From Mycobacterium sp. IS-1264 (GTDB lineage: Bacteria > Actinomycetota > Actinomycetes > Mycobacteriales > Mycobacteriaceae): a DNA stretch of 64,000 nt. The translations under genes were made by a program, and so were the position numbers. Of the stretch, positions 1-8,282 are shown one piece after another. Numbering within the stretch: the stretch's first letter is position 1; every line of letters begins with the position of its first letter. The notes below the pieces were generated by a model that searched no databases, was not told the origin of the DNA, and saw only the letters and a list, made by a program, of their open reading frames with translations. Where the stretch lies: NCBI RefSeq assembly GCF_001954195.1, contig NZ_MBES01000012.1:62001-126000 (forward strand), read 5' to 3'.

Positions 1-208
1 CGGTGAGGTCGACGATGGTGTCCACTCCGCGGGCCTTGAGCTCGTTGAGCCGGTCGATGGCGTCGGCCACCCGCTTGTCCTCGTCACCCCAGGCCTCCGG
101 ATAGTTCTGGGCGATCTCGGTGGTCATGATGAACACGTGCTCGTGCATGAGCGTCACGCCGATATCGGCCGTATCGATGGGGCCGCGCGCGGTATTGAGT
201 TCTGACAC
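1..208 (-). CDS. php: Phosphotriesterase-like lactonase Php (5' end only)
   Basis: The first 69 codons of a minus-strand gene that runs off the left edge, starting with GTG at 206-208. The N-terminus carries the HxH metal-ligand pair (His22 and His24, in LMHEHVF) that opens the TIM-barrel of the phosphotriesterase / quorum-quenching lactonase family, which hydrolyses lactones with a binuclear metal centre. The sequence closely matches what I recall of M. tuberculosis Rv0230c (php). The other metal ligands lie outside the window. It is preceded on the same strand by the SnoaL-like gene, 52 bp upstream. Confidence 0.85.
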   Translation of the reverse strand, partial: MSELNTARGPIDTADIGVTLMHEHVFIMTTEIAQNYPEAWGDEDKRVADAIDRLNELKARGVDTIVDLT

Positions 209-260
209 GTGACTGATGCTAGGGCGTGGCGAACGACTGTGGTAAGTGGTTTGGCGCGAC

Positions 261-707
261 TCAGGGCTCAAGGTCGGTGGCCGCGCGGTACGAGCCGTCC
301 ATGTAGAACGGCGTCGAGTCGTGTCGGTGCGTGATGAGCCACGACCCGTCGACGCGGCGCAGACCGAAGGTCGAGCGGATCCACAACGTGATCAATTGAT
401 CCTGACCAACGGGCGTCATCCTCATCTGGGTGAGGGTGTGCGCTAAGGCAAGGTCGCCGTCTTGGCTCACGACCGGGTCGCGGAAGGTGATCTGCACCGG
501 GCCGTCGAATCCCGCGAACCAGGCGCGAATACCGTCGACGGTGCCGTACGGCGTGTCGGGGCCCTGCTGCAGTGGCGGCGCGAGCGAATACGCCACCAGA
601 TCGTCGGCGTAGAGCGCGAACAGGCCGTCCGCGTCATGCGCCGCATGCGCGGCCGCGAACTTGTCGAGGACGGCGTGAACTTCGGTTCCTGCGTGGCTGA
701 TCTTCAT
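261..707 (-). CDS. SnoaL-like / NTF2-fold protein (DUF4440-type)
   Basis: A 148-residue protein with the layout of the SnoaL-like ketosteroid-isomerase fold: an N-terminal helix region (EVHAVLDKFAAAHAAHDADGL), the FALYADDLVAY turn, a central G-x-D-x-IRAWFAGF stretch and an HRHDSTPF C-terminal strand. Such proteins are small hydrolases or isomerases, or ligand-binding proteins; the substrate cannot be read from sequence. The start is ATG at 707 behind GGAGAAGGGATC. Its promoter would be the palindromic element at 756-783, which lies inside the 3' end of the next gene. That element is nearly identical to the one before the neighbouring gene at 747-1607, so the two are probably co-regulated by the ECF sigma factor encoded at 2092. 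Confidence 0.75.
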   Translation of the reverse strand: MKISHAGTEVHAVLDKFAAAHAAHDADGLFALYADDLVAYSLAPPLQQGPDTPYGTVDGIRAWFAGFDGPVQITFRDPVVSQDGDLALAHTLTQMRMTPVGQDQLITLWIRSTFGLRRVDGSWLITHRHDSTPFYMDGSYRAATDLEP

Positions 708-746
708 GGTGTGATCCCTTCTCCGTGGGCACCACGACGGGCGCCT

Positions 747-1607
747 TTAACCGGATGTCGAGGCTGGCTCGCCAGTTTCGACACGGGAGCGCAATACTTG
801 GTCCTCGTCGGCAGCAAATGACACTGAAATGTCGCTGAGTTGAGCACAAATCATCGTCAACCCGGGGATGGGTCGATGCCCGGGCATCGCCAACATCACC
901 CGGCGAAAGGTCGGAAAAATCAGCCCGTCGACCTCGCGGTGGCGGCAGGTGAAATGCGCGGCCTTCAGCGGGATCGGCAACAGCCGGGCGAGCAACCGCG
1001 CTTCGGCGAACACGTCGGGTAAGTAGTCGTGGCGGCGTATCAGCCCACGATCATCGATGTAGAAGGTCTCGCGGTGGCAATGCGAGTCAAATCCTTGTGG
1101 GTATTCGACCTCGAGCCGACGCCAGATCTCGTTGTCGCCTCGCCAGTCCTCGCCGCGCCGCACCTGAAATCCTGGCTGCGTCATGCGGTAGGGATGTGAC
1201 ATGTAATTCGACATCGCGTACCCCACGAAATAGGCCGAATCGATGACGTCCCACCAGCGGATGCGGCGGAACGCGCCGAGGCCGCCAAACCCACGCCGGG
1301 CTTGGGTGCGCCGCTCGATTGCCTCGCCGTGCGCCTCCACCAGCACCTCGTCGTGGGAGAAGGTGCAGGTGAGCTCGGGGCTCGGGAAGCCATGCATCAC
1401 ATTGCGAAGGCCGTGAATATCCACCTGCTGGTGGTAGTGGTAGTCCTCGAGTGGCCGACCCGGGAACTTCCACGTCGGCAACAACCCACGCACCTGTACG
1501 TGTGAGCTGACCGTTTGAGCCTTGGCCCAGCGCGCGGCTCCGCCATGGGCCTCCACCACCTCCGACAGCAGAGCAGCGCCTCGAGTCGCTGCGAGGTCTG
1601 ACTTCAT
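747..1607 (-). CDS. Conserved hypothetical protein, 286 aa
   Basis: I do not recognise the family. The protein is soluble, with no signal peptide or membrane segment. It is rich in aromatic residues and alternates hydrophobic strands (VQVRGLLPTWKFPG, ETFYIDDRGLIRRHDYL, FPTFRRVMLAM), a pattern seen in LolA-like beta-sheet folds, but that is only a guess. The ATG at 1607 follows a GAAGGGATC ribosome site. The last dozen codons run through the palindromic element at 756-783, so the C-terminal tail RVETGEPASTSG is effectively encoded by a promoter repeat. It is divergent from the DGPF/sigma-factor operon and probably belongs to its regulon. Confidence 0.6.
   Translation of the reverse strand: MKSDLAATRGAALLSEVVEAHGGAARWAKAQTVSSHVQVRGLLPTWKFPGRPLEDYHYHQQVDIHGLRNVMHGFPSPELTCTFSHDEVLVEAHGEAIERRTQARRGFGGLGAFRRIRWWDVIDSAYFVGYAMSNYMSHPYRMTQPGFQVRRGEDWRGDNEIWRRLEVEYPQGFDSHCHRETFYIDDRGLIRRHDYLPDVFAEARLLARLLPIPLKAAHFTCRHREVDGLIFPTFRRVMLAMPGHRPIPGLTMICAQLSDISVSFAADEDQVLRSRVETGEPASTSG
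756..783. promoter_or_regulatory. Palindromic ECF42-like promoter element, copy A
   Basis: Two 13-bp arms, TGTCGAGGCTGGC and GCCAGTTTCGACA, are separated by TC and match as an inverted repeat at 11 of 13 positions. Read on the minus strand it gives TGTCGA, 17 bases, then CGAC. I recall TGTCGA / CGWC as the promoter motif reported for ECF42 sigma factors in Streptomyces. It would start transcription near 750, about 43 nt before the SnoaL-like gene. The flanks 713-806 align without gaps to 1613-1706. Confidence 0.6.
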
Positions 1608-1655
1608 CGTTGGATCCCTTCTCCCGGGCTCCAGGAAGCGGAGCCTTTAAAGGGG

Positions 1656-1683
1656 TGACGAAACCGGCGAGCCAGTTTCGACA
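1656..1683. promoter_or_regulatory. Palindromic ECF42-like promoter element, copy B (divergent)
   Basis: Arms TGACGAAACCGGC and GCCAGTTTCGACA flank GA. On the minus strand it reads TGTCGA-N17-CGTC, facing the 747-1607 gene. On the plus strand it reads TGACGA-N17-CGAC, facing the DGPF/sigma-factor operon (GTG at 1724). The -35 of one strand is thus the -10 of the other, which would couple divergent transcription. It lies exactly 900 bp from copy A. Confidence 0.6.
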
Positions 1684-1723
1684 CAGGAGCGCAATACTTC
1701 GTCCAAACTCACCGGAGGCCGTC

Positions 1724-2095
1724 GTGAAATACATGATCTTGATTCAGAGCAACCCGCAGTTCGTCGAGCGCTGGCAGGCACTGCCGAAGGAGCAGCGTGA
1801 TCGATTCGGCCGCGACCACCTCGCGCTGACCGCCGAGCTCGCCGAGTCCGGCGAACTGGTGGCGAGCGAAGGTCTTGCGGATCCGGCGCTCGCGAAGCGC
1901 GTCACCGTCGCGGGCGACCAGACCATGATCAGTGACGGGCCGTTCGCCGAGGCGAAGGAGCACCTGGCCGGCTTCCTGCTCGTCGACTGCGACGGCGAGG
2001 ACCGCGCTTTGGCGATCGCGGCGCGGGTGCCCGACGCCGTCTGGGGTTTCGTAGAGGTCCGGCCGGTGCTCGATTTGAGCGGGTGGGAGATGTGA
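1724..2095 (+). CDS. DGPF/YCII-related domain protein
   Basis: A 123-residue protein with the diagnostic SDGPFAEAKEHLAGFLLVDC segment (residues about 65-84) of the DGPF subgroup of YCII-like proteins, a ferredoxin-like dimeric fold. These genes typically sit directly beside ECF42 sigma factors, as here. Their biochemical role is unknown; YciI itself is a hydrolase-like protein. The GTG at 1724 is chosen because GGAGG (1714-1718) is correctly spaced; an open frame extends further upstream but would cross the promoter element. The stop overlaps the start of the sigma-factor gene, indicating translational coupling. Confidence 0.85.
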   Translation: MKYMILIQSNPQFVERWQALPKEQRDRFGRDHLALTAELAESGELVASEGLADPALAKRVTVAGDQTMISDGPFAEAKEHLAGFLLVDCDGEDRALAIAARVPDAVWGFVEVRPVLDLSGWEM

Positions 2096-3300
2096 CGCCA
2101 AGCGAGGCTGCCATCGCCGGCCTGCTGCGCGAGCTCGCTCCACGCGTGCTTGGTGTGCTCGTGCGCCGTAATGGCAACTTCGACGACTGCGAGGACGCCG
2201 TGCAGGAGGCGCTGCTCGCAGCCGCGGTCAGCTGGCCGGTCGACGGCGTACCGAACAACCCGACCGGCTGGCTGATCACGACGGCGTCGCGGCGGCTGGT
2301 CGAGATCTGGCGGAAGGAGGCCGCACGTCGGCGCCGCGAAGACGCGTACGCGCTCGAGCCCGCGCCGGGCGACGTGTCACAGTCCGACGACACGTTGGCC
2401 CTGCTGTTCCTGTGCTGTCACCCCGAACTGTCCGTTCCGTCACAGGTTGCGTTGACGCTGCGCGCACTCGGCGGCCTGACGACGGCCGAGATCGCGCGCG
2501 CCCTGCTCCTGCCGGAGGCGACCGTCGGGCAGCGCATCAGCCGGGCCAAGGCACGCATCCGTGATACGGGCGCACAGTTTCGAATGCCCACCGCGTGCGA
2601 GCGCGACGAGCGGCTGCCCGCGGTGCTGCACACGCTGTACCTCATTTTCAACGAGGGCTACACCGCGACGTCGGGCCAGGCCCTCAATCGCGTGGAGCTG
2701 ACTTCCGAAGCCATCAGATTGACCCGGCAGCTCCGCGTGAGCCTGCCCGACGAGGGCGAGGTCGCCGGGTTGCTTGCGCTCATGCTGCTCACGGACGCTC
2801 GACGCGACGCGCGCACCGGCCCGGACGGGTCGCTGATCCCGCTGGCCGAGCAGGACCGCCGCCGGTGGGACCGGACCGCCATCGCCGAGGGCATCGCGAT
2901 CATCGAGGCGACGCTGCCAGTCGCGAAGCCCGGGCCCTACCAGCTGCAGGCAGCCATCGCCGCGGTGCACGACGAGGCCGCCGACGCCGGCGCGACCGAC
3001 TGGCCGCAGATCCTGGCCTTGTATGACGTGCTCGCGGCCCTTGCGCCTGGACCGATGGTCGCGCTCAACCGAACCGTCGCCATTGCGATGGTGCGTGGTC
3101 CGGCCGCCGCCCTCGCCGAACTCAACGACGTGGCGGCGGACCCCGCCCTTGGTGGACATCATCGCGTCGATGCCGTGCGGGCTCATCTGCTCGATGAGCT
3201 CGGCGACCGAGAGGCTGCGCGCGAGTACTACCTTCGGGCGGCCCAGCGCACTCGCAGCCTGCCCGAGCGGAGTTACCTGCTGGCGCGCGCGACGCGCTGA
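2092..3300 (+). CDS. ECF42-type RNA polymerase sigma factor
   Basis: About 402 residues, twice the length of an ordinary ECF sigma factor. Sigma2 is near residues 10-75 (FDDCEDAVQEALLAA, then NPTGWLITTASRRLVEIWRKE). Sigma4 is near 105-160 (QVALTLRALGGLTTAEIARALLLPEATVGQRISRAKARI). A C-terminal helical extension of about 240 residues has TPR-like segments (ALYDVLAALAPGPMVALNRTVAIAMVRGP). This long TPR-type tail and the adjacent DGPF gene define the ECF42 group, which has no anti-sigma factor. The GTG at 2092 overlaps the preceding stop and follows GGTGGGAG; GTG at 2083 is an alternative. It probably drives the palindromic elements at 756 and 1656. Confidence 0.88.
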   Translation: MTPSEAAIAGLLRELAPRVLGVLVRRNGNFDDCEDAVQEALLAAAVSWPVDGVPNNPTGWLITTASRRLVEIWRKEAARRRREDAYALEPAPGDVSQSDDTLALLFLCCHPELSVPSQVALTLRALGGLTTAEIARALLLPEATVGQRISRAKARIRDTGAQFRMPTACERDERLPAVLHTLYLIFNEGYTATSGQALNRVELTSEAIRLTRQLRVSLPDEGEVAGLLALMLLTDARRDARTGPDGSLIPLAEQDRRRWDRTAIAEGIAIIEATLPVAKPGPYQLQAAIAAVHDEAADAGATDWPQILALYDVLAALAPGPMVALNRTVAIAMVRGPAAALAELNDVAADPALGGHHRVDAVRAHLLDELGDREAAREYYLRAAQRTRSLPERSYLLARATR

Positions 3301-3364
3301 TGGTCAGCCGGCAGATTTGCCGGGCGCTCCCCGACGGCTGCGTTAGTGCAGTACCGTCCAGCGC

Positions 3365-5062
3365 ATGTTGCTCAATCCCAACCACCTGCAACGCCGCTAC
3401 CCGGACCGTCGCTCGGGCGAGATCATGGCCGCGACCGTCGACTTTTTCGAGTCCCGCGGAAAGGCCCGGCTCAAGCACGACGACCACGAGCGCACGTGGT
3501 ACTCCGACTTTCTGGACCACGTGGGACGCGAGCGAATCTTCGCGTCGCTGCTGACGCCGGCCGCGTACGGCGCGCCGGACTGTCGCTGGGACACCTATCG
3601 GATCAGCGAGTTCGCCGAAATCCTGGGCTTCTACGGGCTGAGCTATTGGTATCCGTTCCAGGTCACCGCCCTTGGCCTGGGCCCGATTTGGATGAGCGAC
3701 AACGAGGACGCCAAGCACAAGGCCGCGGCGCAGCTGGAGGCCGGCGAGGTGTTCGCCTTCGGCCTGTCCGAGCAGACCCACGGCGCCGACGTCTACCAGA
3801 CGGACATGATCCTGACGCCATCGGAGAACGGCTGGGTCGCCAATGGCGAGAAGTACTACATCGGCAACGCCAACGTCGCCCGGATGGTCTCCACCTTCGG
3901 CAAGATCGACGGTTCTGACGAGTACGTGTTCTTCGCCGCCGACTCCCAGCACGACCGCTACGACCTGATCAAGAACGTGGTGAACTCGCAGAACTTCGTC
4001 GCCAACTACGCGCTGCGCGACTACCCGGTCACCGAGGCCGACATCCTGCACCGCGGGCCCGGCGCCTTCCACGCCGCGCTGAACACCGTCAACGTCTGCA
4101 AGTACAACCTGGGCTGGGGCGCCGTCGGCATGTGCACCCACGCCATGTACGAGGCGGTCACCCACGCGTCCAACCGCTACCTGTACGGGACCGTCGTCAC
4201 CGACTTCAGCCACGTGCGGCGATTGCTGACCGACGCCTACGTCCGACTGATCGCCATGAAGCTGGTGGCCACCCGCGCGTCCGATTACATGCGCGGCGCC
4301 TCGGCCGAGGATCGCCGCTACCTGCTGTACAGCCCGCTCACCAAGGCGAAGATCACCAGCGAAGGCGAGCGGGTGATCACCGCCCTGTGGGACGTCATCG
4401 CCGCCAAGGGCGTGGAGAAGGACACCATCTTCGAGGCGATGGCCCGTGAGATCGGCCTGCTGCCCCGCCTCGAAGGCACCGTCCACATCAACATCGGGCT
4501 GCTCGCCAAGTTCATGCCCAATTTCCTGTTCGCCCCCAACGGCGAGCTCCCCGTGATCGGCCGCCGCGACGACGCGGCCGACGACTCGTTCCTGTTCGCC
4601 CAGGGACCCACCGGCGGACTGGGCAAGGTGCGCTTTCACGATTGGCGCGCGTCATTCGACAGCTTCGCCCACCTCGCCAATGTCGCGCTGCTGCGCGAGC
4701 AGATCGACGTGCTCACCGACATGCTCGCCAGCGCCACCCCGGATGCGGTGCAGCAGAAGGACATTGACTTCGCCTTCGCCGTCGGTCAACTCTTCGCGAC
4801 GGTGCCCTACGCCCAGCTCATCCTCGAAGAGGCGGCGCTGTCCGGGGTGGACGACGCGCTGATCGACGAGATCTTCGCCGTGCTGGTCCGCGACTTCAAC
4901 GGCTACGCGGTCGAGCTCAACGACAAGCCCTCGACGACCGACGCGCAGGCCCGCTTCGCGACGCGGATGATCCGCCGTCCGGCCCACGACCGCGCACGCT
5001 ACGACCAGATCTGGAAGGAACACGTGCTGCCGATCAGCGGCGCGTACGCGATGCGTCCCTGA
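3365..5062 (+). CDS. fadE4: Acyl-CoA dehydrogenase FadE4
   Basis: A 565-residue FAD-dependent acyl-CoA dehydrogenase, longer than the canonical 380-400 residues because of extra N- and C-terminal segments. The central beta-domain is visible (GLSEQTHGADVYQTDMILTPSENGWVANGEKYYIGNA, about 137-173), followed by the helical C-terminal domain (RYLYGTVVTDFSHVRRLLTDAYVRLIAMKLVA). It should catalyse the first, alpha-beta dehydrogenation step of acyl-CoA degradation; chain-length preference is unknown. Length and position before the TetR/R2lox pair match M. tuberculosis FadE4 (Rv0231). A GC hairpin follows 11 bp after the stop, so it is probably monocistronic. Confidence 0.85.
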   Translation: MLLNPNHLQRRYPDRRSGEIMAATVDFFESRGKARLKHDDHERTWYSDFLDHVGRERIFASLLTPAAYGAPDCRWDTYRISEFAEILGFYGLSYWYPFQVTALGLGPIWMSDNEDAKHKAAAQLEAGEVFAFGLSEQTHGADVYQTDMILTPSENGWVANGEKYYIGNANVARMVSTFGKIDGSDEYVFFAADSQHDRYDLIKNVVNSQNFVANYALRDYPVTEADILHRGPGAFHAALNTVNVCKYNLGWGAVGMCTHAMYEAVTHASNRYLYGTVVTDFSHVRRLLTDAYVRLIAMKLVATRASDYMRGASAEDRRYLLYSPLTKAKITSEGERVITALWDVIAAKGVEKDTIFEAMAREIGLLPRLEGTVHINIGLLAKFMPNFLFAPNGELPVIGRRDDAADDSFLFAQGPTGGLGKVRFHDWRASFDSFAHLANVALLREQIDVLTDMLASATPDAVQQKDIDFAFAVGQLFATVPYAQLILEEAALSGVDDALIDEIFAVLVRDFNGYAVELNDKPSTTDAQARFATRMIRRPAHDRARYDQIWKEHVLPISGAYAMRP

Positions 5063-5073
5063 CGTCGAGCCCC

Positions 5074-5103
5074 GCCGAGCGTGCGCCTGGCCGCACGCTC
5101 GGC
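5074..5103 (+). terminator. GC hairpin after fadE4
   Basis: A perfect 12-bp stem (GCCGAGCGTGCG pairing with CGCACGCTCGGC) around the loop CCTGGC, starting 11 bp after the fadE4 stop. There is no U-tract, so this is the I-shaped type proposed for mycobacteria. Confidence 0.55.
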
Positions 5104-5144
5104 GCCCAGCCTGCGGCTGGCCGCACACTCGTGCACCAAACACC

Positions 5145-5185
5145 TTGACTGTGAGCTAGCTCACCGTAGAATGACCAGTGGTCAT
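5145..5185 (+). promoter_or_regulatory. TetR/R2lox operon promoter with two perfect palindromes
   Basis: The -35 is TTGACT (5145-5150) and the -10 is TAGAAT (5167-5172), 16 bp apart, a SigA-type promoter. The spacer holds the perfect 14-bp palindrome GTGAGCTAGCTCAC (5151-5164). ATGACCAGTGGTCAT (5171-5185), perfect with a 1-bp centre, overlaps the -10 end and start site. This placement suggests autorepression by the TetR encoded 18 bp downstream. Confidence 0.7.
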
Positions 5186-5203
5186 CGACGCGAGGAGGCC
5201 ACA

Positions 5204-5872
5204 TTGCCGACGGTGACATGGGCACGAGTCGACCCGGCCCGCCGCGCGGCCGTCATCGAAGCCGCGGAAGCGGAGTTCGGGGCGCACGGATTCTCCCGGG
5301 GCAGCCTGAACGTCATCGCCCGAAAGGCCGGGGTCGCCAAGGGCAGCCTCTTCCAGTACTTCGCGGACAAGCGCGACCTCTACGCGTTCATCGCCGACAT
5401 CGGCAGCCAGCGGGTGCGCGCCTACATGGAGGACCGCATCCGCGAGCTCGACCCCAGCCGGCCATTCTTCGACTTTCTCACCGACTGGCTCGACGCGTGG
5501 GTGGCCTACTTTGCCGACCACCCGCATGAACGCGCGCTGCACGCCGCGGCGACTCTGGAAGTTGACACCGAGGCCCGCGTCAGCGTGCAGAACGTCATCC
5601 ACCGCCACTATCTCGATGTCATGCGCCCGCTCGTGCGCGACGCGCACAAGCGCGGCGACCTGCGTGCGGATTGCGACACCGACGCGCTGCTGTCGTTGCT
5701 GCTGTTGATCTTTCCGCACCTCGCGCTAGCTCCGTACATGCGCGGCCTGGACCCCGTCCTCGGGCTCGATGAGCCCACCCCGGAGCAGCCGGCCCTGGCC
5801 GTGCGCCGGCTCGTCGCGGTGCTGTCCGCCGCGTTCTCCCCTCAAGCCGTCCAGATCAAGGAGGTCACATGA
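5204..5872 (+). CDS. TetR-family regulator of the R2lox operon
   Basis: About 222 residues. The N-terminal helix-turn-helix is clear ([44 protein letters not shown], within the first 65 residues). The C-terminal ligand domain is unclassified. The TTG at 5204 is preferred because GAGGAGG lies 6-7 bp upstream and nearer the palindromes than any other start; the open frame extends further but would pass through the promoter. The stop overlaps the nrdB/R2lox ATG as ATGA, so both are one operon. It corresponds to Rv0232. Confidence 0.88.
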   Translation: MPTVTWARVDPARRAAVIEAAEAEFGAHGFSRGSLNVIARKAGVAKGSLFQYFADKRDLYAFIADIGSQRVRAYMEDRIRELDPSRPFFDFLTDWLDAWVAYFADHPHERALHAAATLEVDTEARVSVQNVIHRHYLDVMRPLVRDAHKRGDLRADCDTDALLSLLLLIFPHLALAPYMRGLDPVLGLDEPTPEQPALAVRRLVAVLSAAFSPQAVQIKEVT

Positions 5873-6810
5873 CACGCACGAGTTCAGGTTCCATGGTTCG
5901 GGGCGGGCTCAATTGGGACAGCTTGCCGCTCAAGCTGTTTGCGGGCGGCAACGCCAAGTTCTGGAATCCGGCCGATATCGACTTCTCCCGCGATCGCGCG
6001 GACTGGGAGGCGCTGACCGACGACGAGCGCCACTACGCCACCCGGCTGTGCGCCGAGTTCATCGCGGGCGAGGAGGCGGTGACTGAGGACATTCAGCCGT
6101 TCATGGCCGCCATGCGCGCCGAGGGCCGGTTGGGCGACGAGATGTACCTGACGCAGTTCGCGTTCGAGGAGGCCAAGCACGTGCAGGTGTTCCGCATGTG
6201 GCTCGACGCGGTCGGCATCACCGATGACCTGCACGAGTATCTCGAAGACGTCCCCACGTACCGCACGATCTTCTACGAGGAGCTGCCGGCCTGCCTCAAC
6301 GCCCTGACGACCGACCCGTCACCGGCAGCCCAGGTCCGCGCGTCCGTGACCTACAACCACATGGTCGAGGGCATGCTGGCGCTGACCGGCTACTTCGGCT
6401 GGCACAAGATCTGCGTGGAACGCGGCATCCTGCCCGGCATGCAGGAGCTGGTCCGGCGCATCGGCGACGACGAGCGGCGCCACATGGCGTGGGGCACCTT
6501 CACCTGCCGGCGCCACGTCGCCGCCGACGACTCCAATTGGGAGGTCTTCGAAAACCGCATGAACGAGCTGATGCCGCTCGGGCTGCGCCTCATCGAAGAG
6601 GGCTTCGCCCTTTACGATCCGATGCCGTTCGGCCTGTCGGTGGACGAGTTCATGCAGTACGCCGCCGACAAGGGGATGCGGCGGTTCGGCACGATCAACA
6701 GCGCACGCGGGCGACCGGTCGCCGAGATCGACCTCGACTACTCGCCGGTGCAGCTGGAGGACACCTTCGCCGACGAGGACGAGAAGGCGCTGGCGGGCGC
6801 GTCGGCGTAG
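5869..6810 (+). CDS. nrdB: R2-like ligand-binding oxidase (annotated NrdB)
   Basis: A 313-residue ferritin-like protein of the R2lox group, not a true ribonucleotide reductase subunit. All six metal ligands described for the M. tuberculosis enzyme are present at the same numbers: Glu68, Glu101, His104, Glu167, Glu202 and His205. Val71 and Tyr162, the pair that forms the ether cross-link, are also present. It should assemble a Mn/Fe cofactor with a bound long-chain fatty acid; the physiological oxidation reaction is unknown. Translational coupling to the upstream TetR suggests lipid-ligand control. Its stop lies 5 bp from the convergent gabD1 stop. Confidence 0.93.
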   Translation: MTRTSSGSMVRGGLNWDSLPLKLFAGGNAKFWNPADIDFSRDRADWEALTDDERHYATRLCAEFIAGEEAVTEDIQPFMAAMRAEGRLGDEMYLTQFAFEEAKHVQVFRMWLDAVGITDDLHEYLEDVPTYRTIFYEELPACLNALTTDPSPAAQVRASVTYNHMVEGMLALTGYFGWHKICVERGILPGMQELVRRIGDDERRHMAWGTFTCRRHVAADDSNWEVFENRMNELMPLGLRLIEEGFALYDPMPFGLSVDEFMQYAADKGMRRFGTINSARGRPVAEIDLDYSPVQLEDTFADEDEKALAGASA

Positions 6811-6814
6811 CCGC

Positions 6815-8206
6815 TCACCCGACCCAGACGGTCTTGGCGTTGCAGAATTCGCGGATCCCGAGGCCGGCGAGTTCGCGGCCGTAGCCGGAGCGCTTGACGC
6901 CGCCGAACGGCAGCTCCGGGTACGACACCGTCATGCCGTTGATGAAGACCTGGCCCGCCTCGATGCCGTCGATGAAGCGCTGCTGCTCGGCCTCGTCGTC
7001 GGTCCAGGCGTTGGACCCCAGCCCGAAGGTCGTGGCATTGGCGATCTCGATGGCTTCCTCGACACTTTCGACGCGGTAGATCGAGGCGACCGGGCCGAAC
7101 ACCTCCTCGGTGTAGAGCGCCATGTCCTTGGTGATGTCGGTGACCACCGTCGGCGGGTAGAACCAGCCGGGCCGGTCGAGACGCTCTCCGCCGCAACGGA
7201 TTACCGCGCCGGCGGCGGCGGCATCCTCGACCTGCTTGGCGACCTCGTCGCGGCCCGACTCGGTGGCCAGCGGCCCCACGTCGGTGTCCGGGTCGGTCGG
7301 GTCGCCCACCCGTAGCCCCTGCATGCGCTCGACGAACTTCTCGACGAACGCGTCGTAGATGTCGGCATGCGCGATGAACCGCTTGGCCGCGATGCAGGAC
7401 TGCCCGTTGTTCTGGACCCGGGCGGTGACCGCGGTCTTGACCGCCTCGTCGAGGTTTGCCGAGGGCATCACGATGAACGGGTCGCTGCCGCCGAGCTCGA
7501 GCACCGTGGGTTTGATCTCGTCGCCGGCGATGGCGCCGACGGACTGGCCGGCCGGTTCGCTGCCCGTGAGGGTGGCCGCCGCGACGCGGGGATCGCGCAG
7601 GATGGTCTCCACGGCGCTGGAGGGAACGAGCAGCGTCTGGAAGCAGCCGTCCGGGAAGCCGCCGCGGGCGATGACATCGGCGAGATACAGCGCGCACTGC
7701 GGGACGTTCGAGGCGTGCTTGAGGATGCCGACGTTGCCGGCCATCAGCGCCGGCGCGGCGAAGCGAACGGCCTGCCAGAGCGGGAAGTTCCACGGCATGA
7801 TGGCCAGCACCACCCCGAGTGGCTGGTAGCGGGTGTACGCCTTTTTGGCGCCGACCTTCGACGCGTCGGCCGGCTCGTCGGCCAGCAGCCTCTCGGCGTT
7901 CTCGGCGTAGTAGCGAAAACCCTTGGCGCACTTGACCGCCTCGGCCTTCGCCGAGGCCAGCGTCTTGCCCATTTCCAGGGTCATCATCTCGGCGGTCTTG
8001 TCCGCCTCGGCCTCCAGCAGGTCGGCGGTGGCGTTGGCCCACTGCGCGCGCTGGGCGAAGGTGGTGGAGTGCCGGTAGTCGAGGAACCGCTCGTGGGCGC
8101 GCGCTATCGCCGCCTGGACTTCGTCGTCGGTTGCCGGGGTGAAGGTCTGGACTGTCTCGCCGGTGGCCGGGTTGATCGTGGCGATGGGCACGTTGGCATC
8201 CTTCAT
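6815..8206 (-). CDS. gabD1: Succinate-semialdehyde dehydrogenase GabD1
   Basis: A 463-residue aldehyde dehydrogenase that oxidises succinate semialdehyde to succinate with NADP, feeding the TCA cycle. Visible are the MPWNFPLWQ substrate loop, the LTGSEPAGQSVG nucleotide-binding stretch, the general-base Glu in LELGGSDPFIV, and the catalytic Cys in NNGQSCIAAKRF. The C-terminus SGYGRELAGLGIREFCNAKTV is typical. It starts with ATG at 8206. The position next to R2lox matches Rv0234c. Confidence 0.93.
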   Translation of the reverse strand: MKDANVPIATINPATGETVQTFTPATDDEVQAAIARAHERFLDYRHSTTFAQRAQWANATADLLEAEADKTAEMMTLEMGKTLASAKAEAVKCAKGFRYYAENAERLLADEPADASKVGAKKAYTRYQPLGVVLAIMPWNFPLWQAVRFAAPALMAGNVGILKHASNVPQCALYLADVIARGGFPDGCFQTLLVPSSAVETILRDPRVAAATLTGSEPAGQSVGAIAGDEIKPTVLELGGSDPFIVMPSANLDEAVKTAVTARVQNNGQSCIAAKRFIAHADIYDAFVEKFVERMQGLRVGDPTDPDTDVGPLATESGRDEVAKQVEDAAAAGAVIRCGGERLDRPGWFYPPTVVTDITKDMALYTEEVFGPVASIYRVESVEEAIEIANATTFGLGSNAWTDDEAEQQRFIDGIEAGQVFINGMTVSYPELPFGGVKRSGYGRELAGLGIREFCNAKTVWVG

Positions 8207-8282
8207 CTGGTGGGTTGGCGGGGGCGTCTGCTACCAGCCTGCCACTTCGACATGAACATCCCCACCCACCGCAGGAGGCATC

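Noticed and set aside
3308..3323. Short CCGGCA/TGCCGG hairpin after the ECF sigma gene
   Set aside because: A 6-bp stem is expected by chance in this GC-rich sequence.
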